Assembly: GCA_002503885.1 (NCBI GenBank)
Contig: DASQ01000021.1
Coordinates: 1 to 24,144, forward strand
Direction of reading: 5' to 3'
Source of the DNA: Methanoculleus marisnigri
GTDB taxonomy: Archaea; Halobacteriota; Methanomicrobia; Methanomicrobiales; Methanoculleaceae
Length of the DNA stretch: 24,144 nt
Part shown: piece after piece, positions 7,916 to 15,183 of the stretch
Layout: each line of letters starts with the position of its first letter
Position numbering within the stretch: position 1 is the first letter of the stretch
Position numbers and translations under genes: made by a program
Notes under the pieces: generated by a model
Databases searched by the model: none
What the model was told of the DNA's origin: nothing
Seen by the model: the letters and a program-made list of their open reading frames with translations, nothing else

Positions 7916-8179
7916 ATGGCAAGTCCAGACGAAACGATACGGATCTGCATCCAGATGCTGCAGAATATCAGCGAGGATTCCACCATTCCACGCAATATAA
8001 GGCGCGTCGCAGACGCGACCAGAACGGTCCTCCAGGACGAATCCAGGAGCATTGGTCTTCGCGCCGCAACCGCAATCTCCATGATCGACGAGATCAGCAA
8101 CGACCCGAACATGCCGGTTCATGCACGGACTCGCATCTGGGAGCTGGTATCGCAGCTGGAAACGGTACCACTCGATTAA
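7916..8179 (+). CDS. UPF0147 family protein
   Basis: An 87-residue, probably all-helical protein. The pattern IPRNIRRVADATRTVLQDES, GLRAATAISMIDEISNDPNMP and HARTRIWELVSQLE is the UPF0147 family, which is confined to archaea and has no established function. Length is typical. The start at 7916 is supported by GAGGGGT 6 bp upstream. It appears monocistronic and ends before a strong 56-nt hairpin. Confidence 0.9.
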   Translation: MASPDETIRICIQMLQNISEDSTIPRNIRRVADATRTVLQDESRSIGLRAATAISMIDEISNDPNMPVHARTRIWELVSQLETVPLD

Positions 8180-8216
8180 ATCACTCATTCTTCCTGAACA
8201 ATTCCGGCGAAGACCA

Positions 8217-8272
8217 GGGCAGAGCGATACGTATTCTCGGGTTGCCTGTCAGGCGACCCTATCGCTCTGCCC
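8217..8272. terminator. Two-part 22-bp hairpin between convergent genes
   Basis: A perfect 13-bp outer stem (GGGCAGAGCGATA at 8217-8229, TATCGCTCTGCCC at 8260-8272) encloses a 9-bp inner stem (8239-8247 with 8251-8259, one G.T pair, loop GTC). The only unpaired stretch is a nine-base bulge on the left side (8230-8238). It lies between the 3' ends of the UPF0147 and YjbQ genes, so a bidirectional terminator is plausible. Archaeal terminators usually need only a T-run and none is adjacent, so it may be something else. Confidence 0.5.
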
Positions 8273-8307
8273 GCAGTATCGCCGCCGTGCGTCTCCTCCC
8301 TCGCGTT

Positions 8308-8721
8308 TTAGTCCACGACGGTGACGTAGACCGTCCGCTCGCGCCTCGACCGCACGTCGAGTTCCAGGAGGACGATCTGCTGCCAGGTGCCGCACGCGAG
8401 CGCACCGGCGATCACCGGGACGGAGAGCGACGGGCCGACGATCGCCGCCCTGACGTGCGAGCGGCCGTTGCCGTCGCCCCATGCCGCATCGTGCGCGTAC
8501 GGGATATCGGCCGGGGCGATGACCGAGAGCGCCCGGGAAAGGTCCGAGAGCACACCGGGCTCGTACTCGATGGTGGTGACGGCGGCGGTCGACCCTGCGA
8601 CGAAGACGCTCGCAAGCCCCTCCCGCACGCCGCTCTCGGCGACCGCCTGTGCTACCCGGGGCGTGAGGTTGACGACCTCCCCCTCCCCGTGGGTATCTAC
8701 CCGGATTGTCGTACGAAACAT
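8308..8721 (-). CDS. YjbQ/UPF0047 family protein
   Basis: A 137-residue single-domain protein. Family signatures are GSTAAVTTIEYEPGV (43-57), PYAHDAAWGDGNGRSHVRAA (74-93) with the conserved His77, GPSLSVPV, and GTWQQIVLLELDVRSRR (111-127). Members are often annotated as secondary thiamine-phosphate synthases because the E. coli protein has weak thiamine phosphate synthase activity; the natural role is unsettled. Two adjacent ATG codons exist (8724 and 8721). GAGGTG lies 3 bp before the first and 6 bp before the second, so I chose 8721. It is convergent with the UPF0147 gene. Confidence 0.85.
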   Translation of the reverse strand: MFRTTIRVDTHGEGEVVNLTPRVAQAVAESGVREGLASVFVAGSTAAVTTIEYEPGVLSDLSRALSVIAPADIPYAHDAAWGDGNGRSHVRAAIVGPSLSVPVIAGALACGTWQQIVLLELDVRSRRERTVYVTVVD

Positions 8722-8807
8722 CATGGACACCTCATCCACACGCCCTGTTGTCTCCTGTCCGGATAAAACTCGCGGAACGGGCGGGATGCCGCCGGGGCGT
8801 CAACGAC

Positions 8808-8835
8808 CCCTCACGGGAGTTGTGCTCCGTGAGGG
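8808..8835. repeat. 11-bp hairpin with one bulged base
   Basis: CCCTCACGGGAG pairs with CTCCGTGAGGG around TTGTG with one extra G. It is about 90 bp upstream of the minus-strand yjbQ start. No promoter element is obvious around it, and its role is unknown. Confidence 0.4.
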
Positions 8836-8959
8836 AGGGCCGGGGAGTGAATCTTCCGGGCGAAGGGCAGGTCGCACCGTTCGTCATACTCACGCCGGGA
8901 AAATCCCCTGACCCGGGGCGAGAAGATCCCATCGGGGGATCGATGAAAAGTGTTTTTAG

Positions 8960-9299
8960 GGCTTTGTTGAACCCCCACTTGTTTGCTCCAGATGGCCATA
9001 ATCAGGGGTACTCAGGGGCACGGCTTACCACTGGGTATCGCCATGACTGCCCCCGCCCCCTGGGGCGGGGGAGGAGGCCGGAGGCCGGGCGGGGTGGGGG
9101 TTACACGCTTCCTTAAGGGATGGAGACAGGGGAGGGGGAGACCCCCTCCCCGTCAGCCCCACCCCCCATGGCGATAGCCACCACGGTCCACGGCATGAGG
9201 ACAGGCCCGAGAAAGAAAGGTCGTCCCGGGGACAAGCTGGATCCGCCACCAGCCTCATCAGGGTAAGGATGAAGACCAGAACAGGGTTTCAACAGAGCC
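8960..9299. mobile_element. Possible non-autonomous element or IS remnant with imperfect inverted ends
   Basis: The left end GGCTTTGTTGAACCCC (8960-8975) and the complement of the right end GGCTCTGTTGAAACCC (9284-9299) match at 11 of the first 12 bases and again at CCC after a one-base offset. They enclose 340 bp without a transposase. No flanking target duplication is apparent. A MITE or decayed insertion sequence is the simplest reading, but chance similarity cannot be excluded. Confidence 0.4.
9033..9179. repeat. G/C-rich dispersed repeat, copy 1
   Basis: About 147 bp. The ends GGGTATCGCCATG (9033-9045) and CATGGCGATAGCC (9167-9179) form a 13-bp inverted repeat with one mismatch. Inside are C-run/G-run palindromes (9050-9071 and 9131-9151). 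A core of about 45 bp around GGGGAGGAGGCCGGAGGCCG and a second block (GGAGACAGGGGAGGGGGA, then TCCCCGTCAGCCCC) recur in copy 2 at 18519-18671 in the same orientation. It does not code for a recognisable protein. Confidence 0.75.
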
Positions 9300-9346
9300 G
9301 GTTTCGAGGTATTTTCAGAGAGGAAGAGAGCGGGAATGAAGAGGCC

Positions 9347-11767
9347 TTACGCCTCTTCCTCGGAATCGAGGATCGTGAACCCGATAACGCGATCGCCGTC
9401 GTCGAGCCGCATGATACGGACACCGCGGGTGCCCCGCTTCTGGATCGAGATTTCGGAAACTTTCGTCCGGATCACGATGCCGGACGCGCTCATCACGATG
9501 ATCTCGTCGTCGTCGGAGACTGCTCTCGACCCGACGACACCGCCGCCCCGGGCATCGACGACGATGTTTCGCACCCCGAGCGTACCCCTGCCGTGGCCGC
9601 GGAACTCATCGAACTCCGTCCGCTTCCCGAAGCCCTGCTCCGTGATGGTGAGGAGATGGTCCTCCTCGACCACGGATATCGCCTGCAGGGCATCGCCGTG
9701 GCGGAGTTTGATCCCCCGCACGCCCATGGCGTTGCGGTGGACCGGGCGTACGGCCTCCTCGTGGAACCGGAGGCTCTGTCCGAACTTCGTCGTCAGGATC
9801 AGTTCCTGATCGCCGTCGGTCGCCTTCACGTCGACCAGCGCATCGCCTTCGCGGAGGTTGATGGCGTTGATCCCCGTCTGCCGTGGCCGCGAGAACTCGT
9901 CGAGCGCCATCTTCGCAACCGTTCCCCCGCTCGTCGCAAAGAAGAGGTAGTGGTCGGCCCGGAACTCCCGGACCGGGATCACCGCGGTCACCCGCTCCTC
10001 TCCTTCGAGGTTCAAGAGGTTGACGAGGGCCTTGCCCTTGCCCGTCCGCTGTCCCTCGGGGAGGTCGTAGACCTTCAGCCAGTAGACCCTCCCGAGGTCG
10101 GTGAAGCAGAGGAGGTTGTCGTGCATATTCGCGACGAAGACGCTCTCGACGCCGTCGTCGTCCTTTGTGGCCATACCGATGACCCCGCGACCTCCGCGCC
10201 GCTGGTTCCGGTAGGTGTCGAGGTCGATTCTCTTGATGTAGTTAGAGGAGGTGAGCGAGACCAGCATCGGTTTATCCTCGATGAGGTCCTCCCGATCGAA
10301 AGCCTCGGCCGTGTGCCCGATCTGCGTCCTTCGCGGGTCGCCGAAGCGGGCGGCCATATCGACGAGTTCCTTTTTGATCTCGGCGAGGATGCTTACCTCG
10401 CTTGCGAGGATCGCGGAGAGCCGCTCGACTTCCTTTGCGAGGGTATCGCGCTCGTCCTGGATCTTCTGGTGCTCGAGCGCCGCAAGCCGCCGGAGCTGCA
10501 TCTTTAAGATCGCATCCACCTGCACCTCGTCCAGCCCGAACTTCGCGACCAGGGCTGCCCCGGCCTCATCGGTCGTCCCGGATGCCCGGATGGTTGCTAT
10601 GACGGCGTCGATGTTGTTGAGCGCGACCAGGAGGCCGCTGAGGATGTGCCTCCGCTCCTCCGTCTTCGCGAGATCGAACTCGGTCCGCCGCCGGACCACG
10701 TCCACCCGGTGCTTGAGGAACACATGGACAATTTCCTTGAGGTTTAAGGTGCGGGGCTGGCGGTCGACGATCGCGAGGTTGTTGATGCCGAAGGAGGACT
10801 CAAGCGCCGTGTGCTTGTAGAGGAAGTTCAATATCACCTGGGGCGCGGCACCTCTCTTTAAGTCGATCACGACCCGCATGCCGTCCCGGTCCGACTCGTC
10901 GCGGATGTCGGCGATCCCCTCGACCCTCTTGTCACGGACGAGGCTTGCGATGTTCTCGATCAGGCGCGCCTTGTTCACCTGGAAGGGGATCTCGGAGATG
11001 ACGATCTGCGGTGTCCGGCCTTCTTCCTGGATCTCCACGACTCCCCTGACCACGCACTTCCCGCGTCCGGTCAGGTAGGCGTCCCGGACCCCTGCGGTGC
11101 CCATCATGATCCCGCCGGTCGGGAAGTCCGGGCCGGGCATGATCTGCATCAGCTCTTCCGTGGATACGCCCGGTTCGTCGATGATCCGGCAGGTCGCCTC
11201 GCAGACCTCCCGGAGGTTGTGGGGCGGCATGTTCGTCGCCATGCCTACCGCAATCCCGCTCGATCCGTTGATGAGGAGGTTCGGGACCCGTGCCGGGAGG
11301 ACGCTGGGCTCCTGGAGCGACTCATCGAAGTTGGGGACGAAGTCGACGGTCTCCTTGTCGATGTCGGTCAGGAGTTCCTCCGAGATCTTCGTGAGCCTTG
11401 CCTCCGTGTAACGCATGGCGGCAGCAGAGTCCCCGTCGACCGACCCGAAGTTCCCCTGACCGTCCACCAGCATGTGGCGGTAGGAGAAGGGCTGCGCCAT
11501 CTTCACCAGCGTATCGTAGATGGCCGAATCACCGTGAGGATGGTACTTACCCATCACGTCTCCGACAACACGGGCGCTCTTCTTGTAGGGCTTGTCGCTG
11601 GTGTTGCCCATCTCCCACATGGCGTAGAGGGTGCGGCGGTGGACCGGCTTTAAGCCGTCTCTCGCGTCAGGGATGGCGCGGCCGATGATCACGCTCATCG
11701 CGTAGTCGATGTAGCATGATTTCATCTCCTCTTCGATGTTGATCGGGACAACCTGGTCAGATGTCAA
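9347..11767 (-). CDS. gyrA: DNA gyrase subunit A
   Basis: An 806-residue GyrA, the DNA-cleaving subunit of the type IIA topoisomerase that introduces negative supercoils. IEEEMKSCYIDYAMSVIIGR opens the breakage-reunion domain. AAAMRYTEARL carries the catalytic Tyr120. The segment YHPHGDSAIYDTLVKMAQPF holds Ser81 and Asp85, at the positions of E. coli Ser83 and Asp87, i.e. the quinolone-sensitive residues. The C-terminal beta-pinwheel has the GyrA box QRRGGRG near 522-528, which separates gyrase from topoisomerase IV. The start codon is TTG at 11767, with GGAGGTG 7 bp upstream inside the end of gyrB; the genes overlap by 11 bp. The bacterial type is consistent with the known ancient acquisition of gyrase by methanogens. 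Confidence 0.95.
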   Translation of the reverse strand: MTSDQVVPINIEEEMKSCYIDYAMSVIIGRAIPDARDGLKPVHRRTLYAMWEMGNTSDKPYKKSARVVGDVMGKYHPHGDSAIYDTLVKMAQPFSYRHMLVDGQGNFGSVDGDSAAAMRYTEARLTKISEELLTDIDKETVDFVPNFDESLQEPSVLPARVPNLLINGSSGIAVGMATNMPPHNLREVCEATCRIIDEPGVSTEELMQIMPGPDFPTGGIMMGTAGVRDAYLTGRGKCVVRGVVEIQEEGRTPQIVISEIPFQVNKARLIENIASLVRDKRVEGIADIRDESDRDGMRVVIDLKRGAAPQVILNFLYKHTALESSFGINNLAIVDRQPRTLNLKEIVHVFLKHRVDVVRRRTEFDLAKTEERRHILSGLLVALNNIDAVIATIRASGTTDEAGAALVAKFGLDEVQVDAILKMQLRRLAALEHQKIQDERDTLAKEVERLSAILASEVSILAEIKKELVDMAARFGDPRRTQIGHTAEAFDREDLIEDKPMLVSLTSSNYIKRIDLDTYRNQRRGGRGVIGMATKDDDGVESVFVANMHDNLLCFTDLGRVYWLKVYDLPEGQRTGKGKALVNLLNLEGEERVTAVIPVREFRADHYLFFATSGGTVAKMALDEFSRPRQTGINAINLREGDALVDVKATDGDQELILTTKFGQSLRFHEEAVRPVHRNAMGVRGIKLRHGDALQAISVVEEDHLLTITEQGFGKRTEFDEFRGHGRGTLGVRNIVVDARGGGVVGSRAVSDDDEIIVMSASGIVIRTKVSEISIQKRGTRGVRIMRLDDGDRVIGFTILDSEEEA

Positions 11768-13727
11768 GGTTGTTCACCTCCTTTGCGTGCCGGCGGATGA
11801 AGTCCTTCCGGGCATCTACATTCTCACCCATAAGTTTCTCGAATATATCGTTCGCGTAGATCGCGTCCTCGATCTTGACCTGTTTGAGGATCCGGTTCGC
11901 CGGGTCCATCGTGGTGCTCCAGAGCTGGCCGGCGTTCATCTCACCAAGACCCTTGTAGCGCTGGATCGAGACGCCCTTCTCGCCCCACTCGGCGGTGATC
12001 TCCCGCATCTCCTCCTCGCGGTAGACATACCGCTCCTGTTTGCCCCGGGCGACCCGGAAGAGAGGCGGCTGGGCGATATAGATGTAACCGTGCTCGACGA
12101 GCCCCATCATGTAGCGGTAGAAGAACGTGAGAAGGAGCGTCCGGATATGCGCACCGTCGACATCCGCATCGGTCATCAGGATGATCCGGTGGTAGCGGGC
12201 CCGCTCCGGGTCGAAACTGTCGCCAATCCCGGTGCCGATAGCCGATATCAACGCCTGAATCTCGGCGTTCTTCAGGCTCTTGTGCTCCGACGCCTTCTCG
12301 ACGTTTAAGATCTTTCCCCGCAGGGGAAGGATCGCCTGGAACTTTCTGTCCCGCCCCTGTTTCGCGGAACCGCCTGCAGAGTCTCCTTCCACGATATAGA
12401 TCTCGCTCTTCGCCGGGTCCCGCTCCTGGCAATCGGCGAGTTTCCCGGGGAGGCCGGTCGACTCCAGCGTGCTCTTCCGCCGGGCGAGCTCGCGTGCGTT
12501 CCTGGCGGCTTCCCGGGCCCGGGCAGCGGTCATCGCCTTATCCACAATTACCTGAAGGGTTTTGGGGTGCTCTTCGAAGTACTCGGTGAGCGACGAGTAC
12601 ACAAGCGAGTCCACGATGCCCCGGACGTTGCTGTTCCCGAGGCGCATCTTGGTCTGCCCCTCAAACTGCGGGTTGGCCACCCGGGTGCTGATGACGGAGG
12701 CGAGTCCCTCCCTGACATCTTCGCCCTTGACCTGGGCGTCGTTGTTCTTGAGGAGGTTGTTTCTGTGGGCGGCGCTGTTGATCGCCCGGGTGAGGGCACT
12801 CCGGAACCCCTCGAGGTGGGTGCCGCCTTCCCGGGTGTTCACGCTGTTGACGTAGGTGTAGATTGTCTCTGCGTATGAGTCGTTGTACTGCAGGGCCACC
12901 TCGACCTCGACCTTGCTCTCGGGGTCGCGCTTCTGGAAGTAGATGATATCGTCGTGGAGGCTCTCTTTCCCCTCGCCGATGTGGGCGACGAACTGCCTGA
13001 TGCCGTCCTCGAAACGGTGGGTGACCGAGTCCCCGGTGCGTTCGTCCCGGAGGCTGATCGTAAGGCCGCTGTTTAAGTAGGCAAGCTCGCGGAGCCGGTG
13101 GTCCAGCACATCGTAGTCGAACTCGACGGTCTCGAATATCGACCGGTCGGGCTGGAACGTGATCCGGGTCCCCCGGAGCCGCTCGTAGTCGAGCGGCTGC
13201 CCGTCCCGGGCACCGTAGCGCTCCTCGTAGCGCATCTCCATCTCATGCTCGGTCTCCGGGTGGCAGGTGAGCGGCTTTGCAACCAGGCCCTGCCGGAACT
13301 GCATCGCATAGACGCTGCCGTCCCGGTAGACCGTCGCGTCGAGCCAGCTCGAGAGAGCGTTGACGACCGAGACGCCGACACCGTGCAGGCCGCCGGATAC
13401 CTGGTAGGTGTTCTTATCGAACTTTCCGCCGGCGTGCAGCACCGTGAGAACGATCTCAAGAGCGCTCTTGCCGTACTGGGGCATGAGGTCGACCGGGATG
13501 CCACGGCCGTTATCGTCAACCGAGACCGAGCCGTCCCGGTTGACGACCACCTGGATCAGATCGCAGAACCCGGCGAGAGCCTCGTCTACGGCGTTGTCCA
13601 CGACCTCGTAGACCAGGTGGTGCAGTCCCCGGGTCTCCGTGCTGCCGATGTACATGGCGGGGCGTTCCCGCACAGGCCTTAAGCCTTCCAGTACCGTGAT
13701 GTGGGAGGCATCGTAGGTATCAGTCAT
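11757..13727 (-). CDS. gyrB: DNA gyrase subunit B
   Basis: A 656-residue GyrB, the ATPase subunit that partners GyrA. The GHKL ATPase domain has Glu49 in VVDNAVDEALAG, DDNGRGIP (71-78) and GGLHGVGVSVVNALS. The transducer domain follows. The Toprim domain has EGDSAGGSAKQGRDR (from about 447), PLRGKILNVEKA and the metal-binding MTDADVDGAHIRTLL (about 515-530). The C-terminus (YKGLGEMNAGQLW to FIRRHAKEVNNLDI) is complete; the protein lacks the roughly 165-residue insert of E. coli GyrB, as usual outside proteobacteria. The ATG at 13727 has GGAGGTC 4 bp upstream. TATA-like boxes lie at 13778-13796. It is first in the gyrBA operon. Confidence 0.96.
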   Translation of the reverse strand: MTDTYDASHITVLEGLRPVRERPAMYIGSTETRGLHHLVYEVVDNAVDEALAGFCDLIQVVVNRDGSVSVDDNGRGIPVDLMPQYGKSALEIVLTVLHAGGKFDKNTYQVSGGLHGVGVSVVNALSSWLDATVYRDGSVYAMQFRQGLVAKPLTCHPETEHEMEMRYEERYGARDGQPLDYERLRGTRITFQPDRSIFETVEFDYDVLDHRLRELAYLNSGLTISLRDERTGDSVTHRFEDGIRQFVAHIGEGKESLHDDIIYFQKRDPESKVEVEVALQYNDSYAETIYTYVNSVNTREGGTHLEGFRSALTRAINSAAHRNNLLKNNDAQVKGEDVREGLASVISTRVANPQFEGQTKMRLGNSNVRGIVDSLVYSSLTEYFEEHPKTLQVIVDKAMTAARAREAARNARELARRKSTLESTGLPGKLADCQERDPAKSEIYIVEGDSAGGSAKQGRDRKFQAILPLRGKILNVEKASEHKSLKNAEIQALISAIGTGIGDSFDPERARYHRIILMTDADVDGAHIRTLLLTFFYRYMMGLVEHGYIYIAQPPLFRVARGKQERYVYREEEMREITAEWGEKGVSIQRYKGLGEMNAGQLWSTTMDPANRILKQVKIEDAIYANDIFEKLMGENVDARKDFIRRHAKEVNNLDI

Positions 13728-13777
13728 GTGTGACCTCCGCTGAACGAGCGGCGTCCTGAATCACAGTAAAACTCACA

Positions 13778-13796
13778 ATATATATGGGTTTTATAA
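13778..13796 (-). promoter_or_regulatory. TATA-like boxes of the gyrBA operon
   Basis: On the minus strand the bases GGTTATAAAACCCATATATA contain two overlapping candidates (TTATAAAA and CATATATA), 50-70 bp before the gyrB ATG. Either would give a leader of roughly 25-40 nt containing GGAGGTC. The AT-richness contrasts sharply with the surrounding sequence. Confidence 0.5.
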
Positions 13797-13935
13797 CCAC
13801 TTATACTGTATGGCTCTGAGAAATTCATTGTTTTAGGGCTATCCTGTCTGTCCACGGTTTGATACGGTCTCCCCGGGAGCGCGCCCGAAAAGGTCGGGGA
13901 TCACACCGGATAAGCAGTCTCCGGACGCCCTCCCC

Positions 13936-14250
13936 TCAGTCGTATTTCCCGGTATCGGCGTCCCGTATGCCAAGCTCGCTATCGACTGCGACCGCGATCC
14001 GGTTGAGGAGTCTCTTGATGTCCGCCGCATCCTCCTTGTCCAGGGTGCCCGGCTGGTGCCAGATCACCATCTTGCGGAGACGCTCGATCAGCTCCTCGAT
14101 CTCGGTTCCCCGGAACTGCTCCGGCACCGTAAGGTCGTTGAGGTGATCGGCGGCGCCGAAGAAGGCTTTCTCGGGGGGCAGGCCGAAGTGCCGTGAAAGC
14201 AGCATCAGGTTGACGACGAACCCTCTGCCGAACTCGCTCTTTGCGGGCAT
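13936..14250 (-). CDS. Small hypothetical protein
   Basis: A 104-residue protein I do not recognise. It has no signal peptide, membrane segment or Cys cluster. The first part (GRGFVVNLMLLSRHFGLPPE) looks helical. The middle (GAADHLNDLTVPEQFRGTEI and EELIERLRKMVIWHQPG) reads like a conserved soluble fold, and the end (LDKEDAADIKRLLNRIAVAV) is another helix. The balanced amino-acid mix suggests a real gene rather than a GC-rich shadow ORF. I chose the ATG at 14250 because AGGGTAATT precedes it; an in-frame extension to 14343 is Arg/Pro-rich. It lies between the importer genes and gyrB on the same strand, but over 100 bp from each, so it is probably independent. Confidence 0.65.
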   Translation of the reverse strand: MPAKSEFGRGFVVNLMLLSRHFGLPPEKAFFGAADHLNDLTVPEQFRGTEIEELIERLRKMVIWHQPGTLDKEDAADIKRLLNRIAVAVDSELGIRDADTGKYD

Positions 14251-14367
14251 AATTACCCTATGCACCGCCGACTGATATGAACGATCCGTTTGCGGTTCCC
14301 ACCCGGAGACCGGAGGCTTTCGGCGTGGAGGCATGCCCCTCACGGCAAAGGTTGGATCTCGTACTCA

Positions 14368-15183
14368 TCAAGGGCGCAGGTAGATCAGGACCGTGGAGAG
14401 CACGATGAAGGCAAGCGTCGCGACAAAGAAGATGCTCTCTCCGGCATGGAGAGTTTTTCTCCCGATGTACAGGCTGGCGTTCGCCCCGTAGCCCCGGCAG
14501 AGCATGCTCGTGTAGGTGCGCTCGCCCTGCTCGTAGGACCGGATGAAGATCGTCCCGACCGTGTAGCCGATCTGGCGGAGCCGGTAGCGGTAGGGGAGGG
14601 TGCGGTCGAGAGGGTCAAAGCACCGGGTCTCCATCGCGGTCCGTATCCTGCCGAACATATCGGCAAAGACGAAGATGTAGCGGACCATCATCCCGAGCGT
14701 GAGGGTGAACTCCCGGGGGAGGCCGAGCCTCCCCGCCGCCTCGATCATGTCCTGCATCCTCGTCGTCGATGAGAGCAGGATGATGAACGATATGCTGACG
14801 ACGAACTTCACAAGGAGGATTGACGCAAACTGCACCGATTCTGCGTAGACCTCGATCCCGAAGGGCAGGGTCGCAATCGTGTGGAAGACATCGTAGTATG
14901 GGTTCTTCACGAATACCTGGAATCCGATCAGGAAGATCCCGAACGGCAGGATGAGCGCGAGCCTCCGGAGGTAGACCGTCGGCGGGAGGCGCGATGCGAC
15001 CCAGAGGACGACAACGAGAGCAGCGAGGACGGCGCCGAGCTCGTAGACCTTCGTCGAGTACGGCAGGGCTACGATGGCCACGATGGCAGCGAGGGCTATG
15101 AGGAGTTTGATCCTTGCGTCCAGCCGGTGGACGACGCTCTCTCTGTAAGCATACTTCTCGATGAAGTAGAGGTCGTCGATCAT
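14368..15183 (-). CDS. cbiQ: CbiQ/NikQ: transmembrane T component of ECF metal importer
   Basis: A 271-residue membrane protein, the energy-coupling T component that links the ATPase to the substrate-binding membrane subunit. FIEKYAYRESVVHRLDARIKLLIAL is the family N-terminus. Hydrophobic segments follow at about 30-50, 55-75, 85-105 and 130-155, with another near the C-terminus. The cytoplasmic coupling region has METRCFDP and MLCRGYGA, the positions of the Ala-Arg-Gly-type coupling motifs. The ATG at 15183 overlaps the cbiO stop as ATGA, arguing for coupled translation. A longer in-frame ORF to 15372 only reads through cbiO. See the cbiM entry for metal specificity. Confidence 0.9.
   Translation of the reverse strand: MIDDLYFIEKYAYRESVVHRLDARIKLLIALAAIVAIVALPYSTKVYELGAVLAALVVVLWVASRLPPTVYLRRLALILPFGIFLIGFQVFVKNPYYDVFHTIATLPFGIEVYAESVQFASILLVKFVVSISFIILLSSTTRMQDMIEAAGRLGLPREFTLTLGMMVRYIFVFADMFGRIRTAMETRCFDPLDRTLPYRYRLRQIGYTVGTIFIRSYEQGERTYTSMLCRGYGANASLYIGRKTLHAGESIFFVATLAFIVLSTVLIYLRP

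Larger units (their letters stand above)
8722..9346. other. Gene-free stretch with repeats between yjbQ and gyrA
   Basis: About 625 bp with no convincing gene. It contains a hairpin at 8808-8835, a possible mobile-element remnant bounded by related inverted ends (8960-9299), and inside that a G/C-rich repeat of about 147 bp (9033-9179) with a second copy at 18519-18671. ORFs here come from the G/C-rich repeat and read as low-complexity Arg/Pro/Gly. Confidence 0.6.

Noticed and set aside
9050..9175. Arg/Pro/Gly-rich reading frames in the G/C-rich repeat (and in copy 2)
   Set aside because: Several frames stay open only because the DNA is G/C-rich; no start signals, and the two copies diverge by insertions that break any common frame.
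9269..10507. A 412-codon frame antisense to gyrA
   Set aside because: It is a shadow of gyrA with no recognisable domain; composition follows the opposite strand's codon bias.
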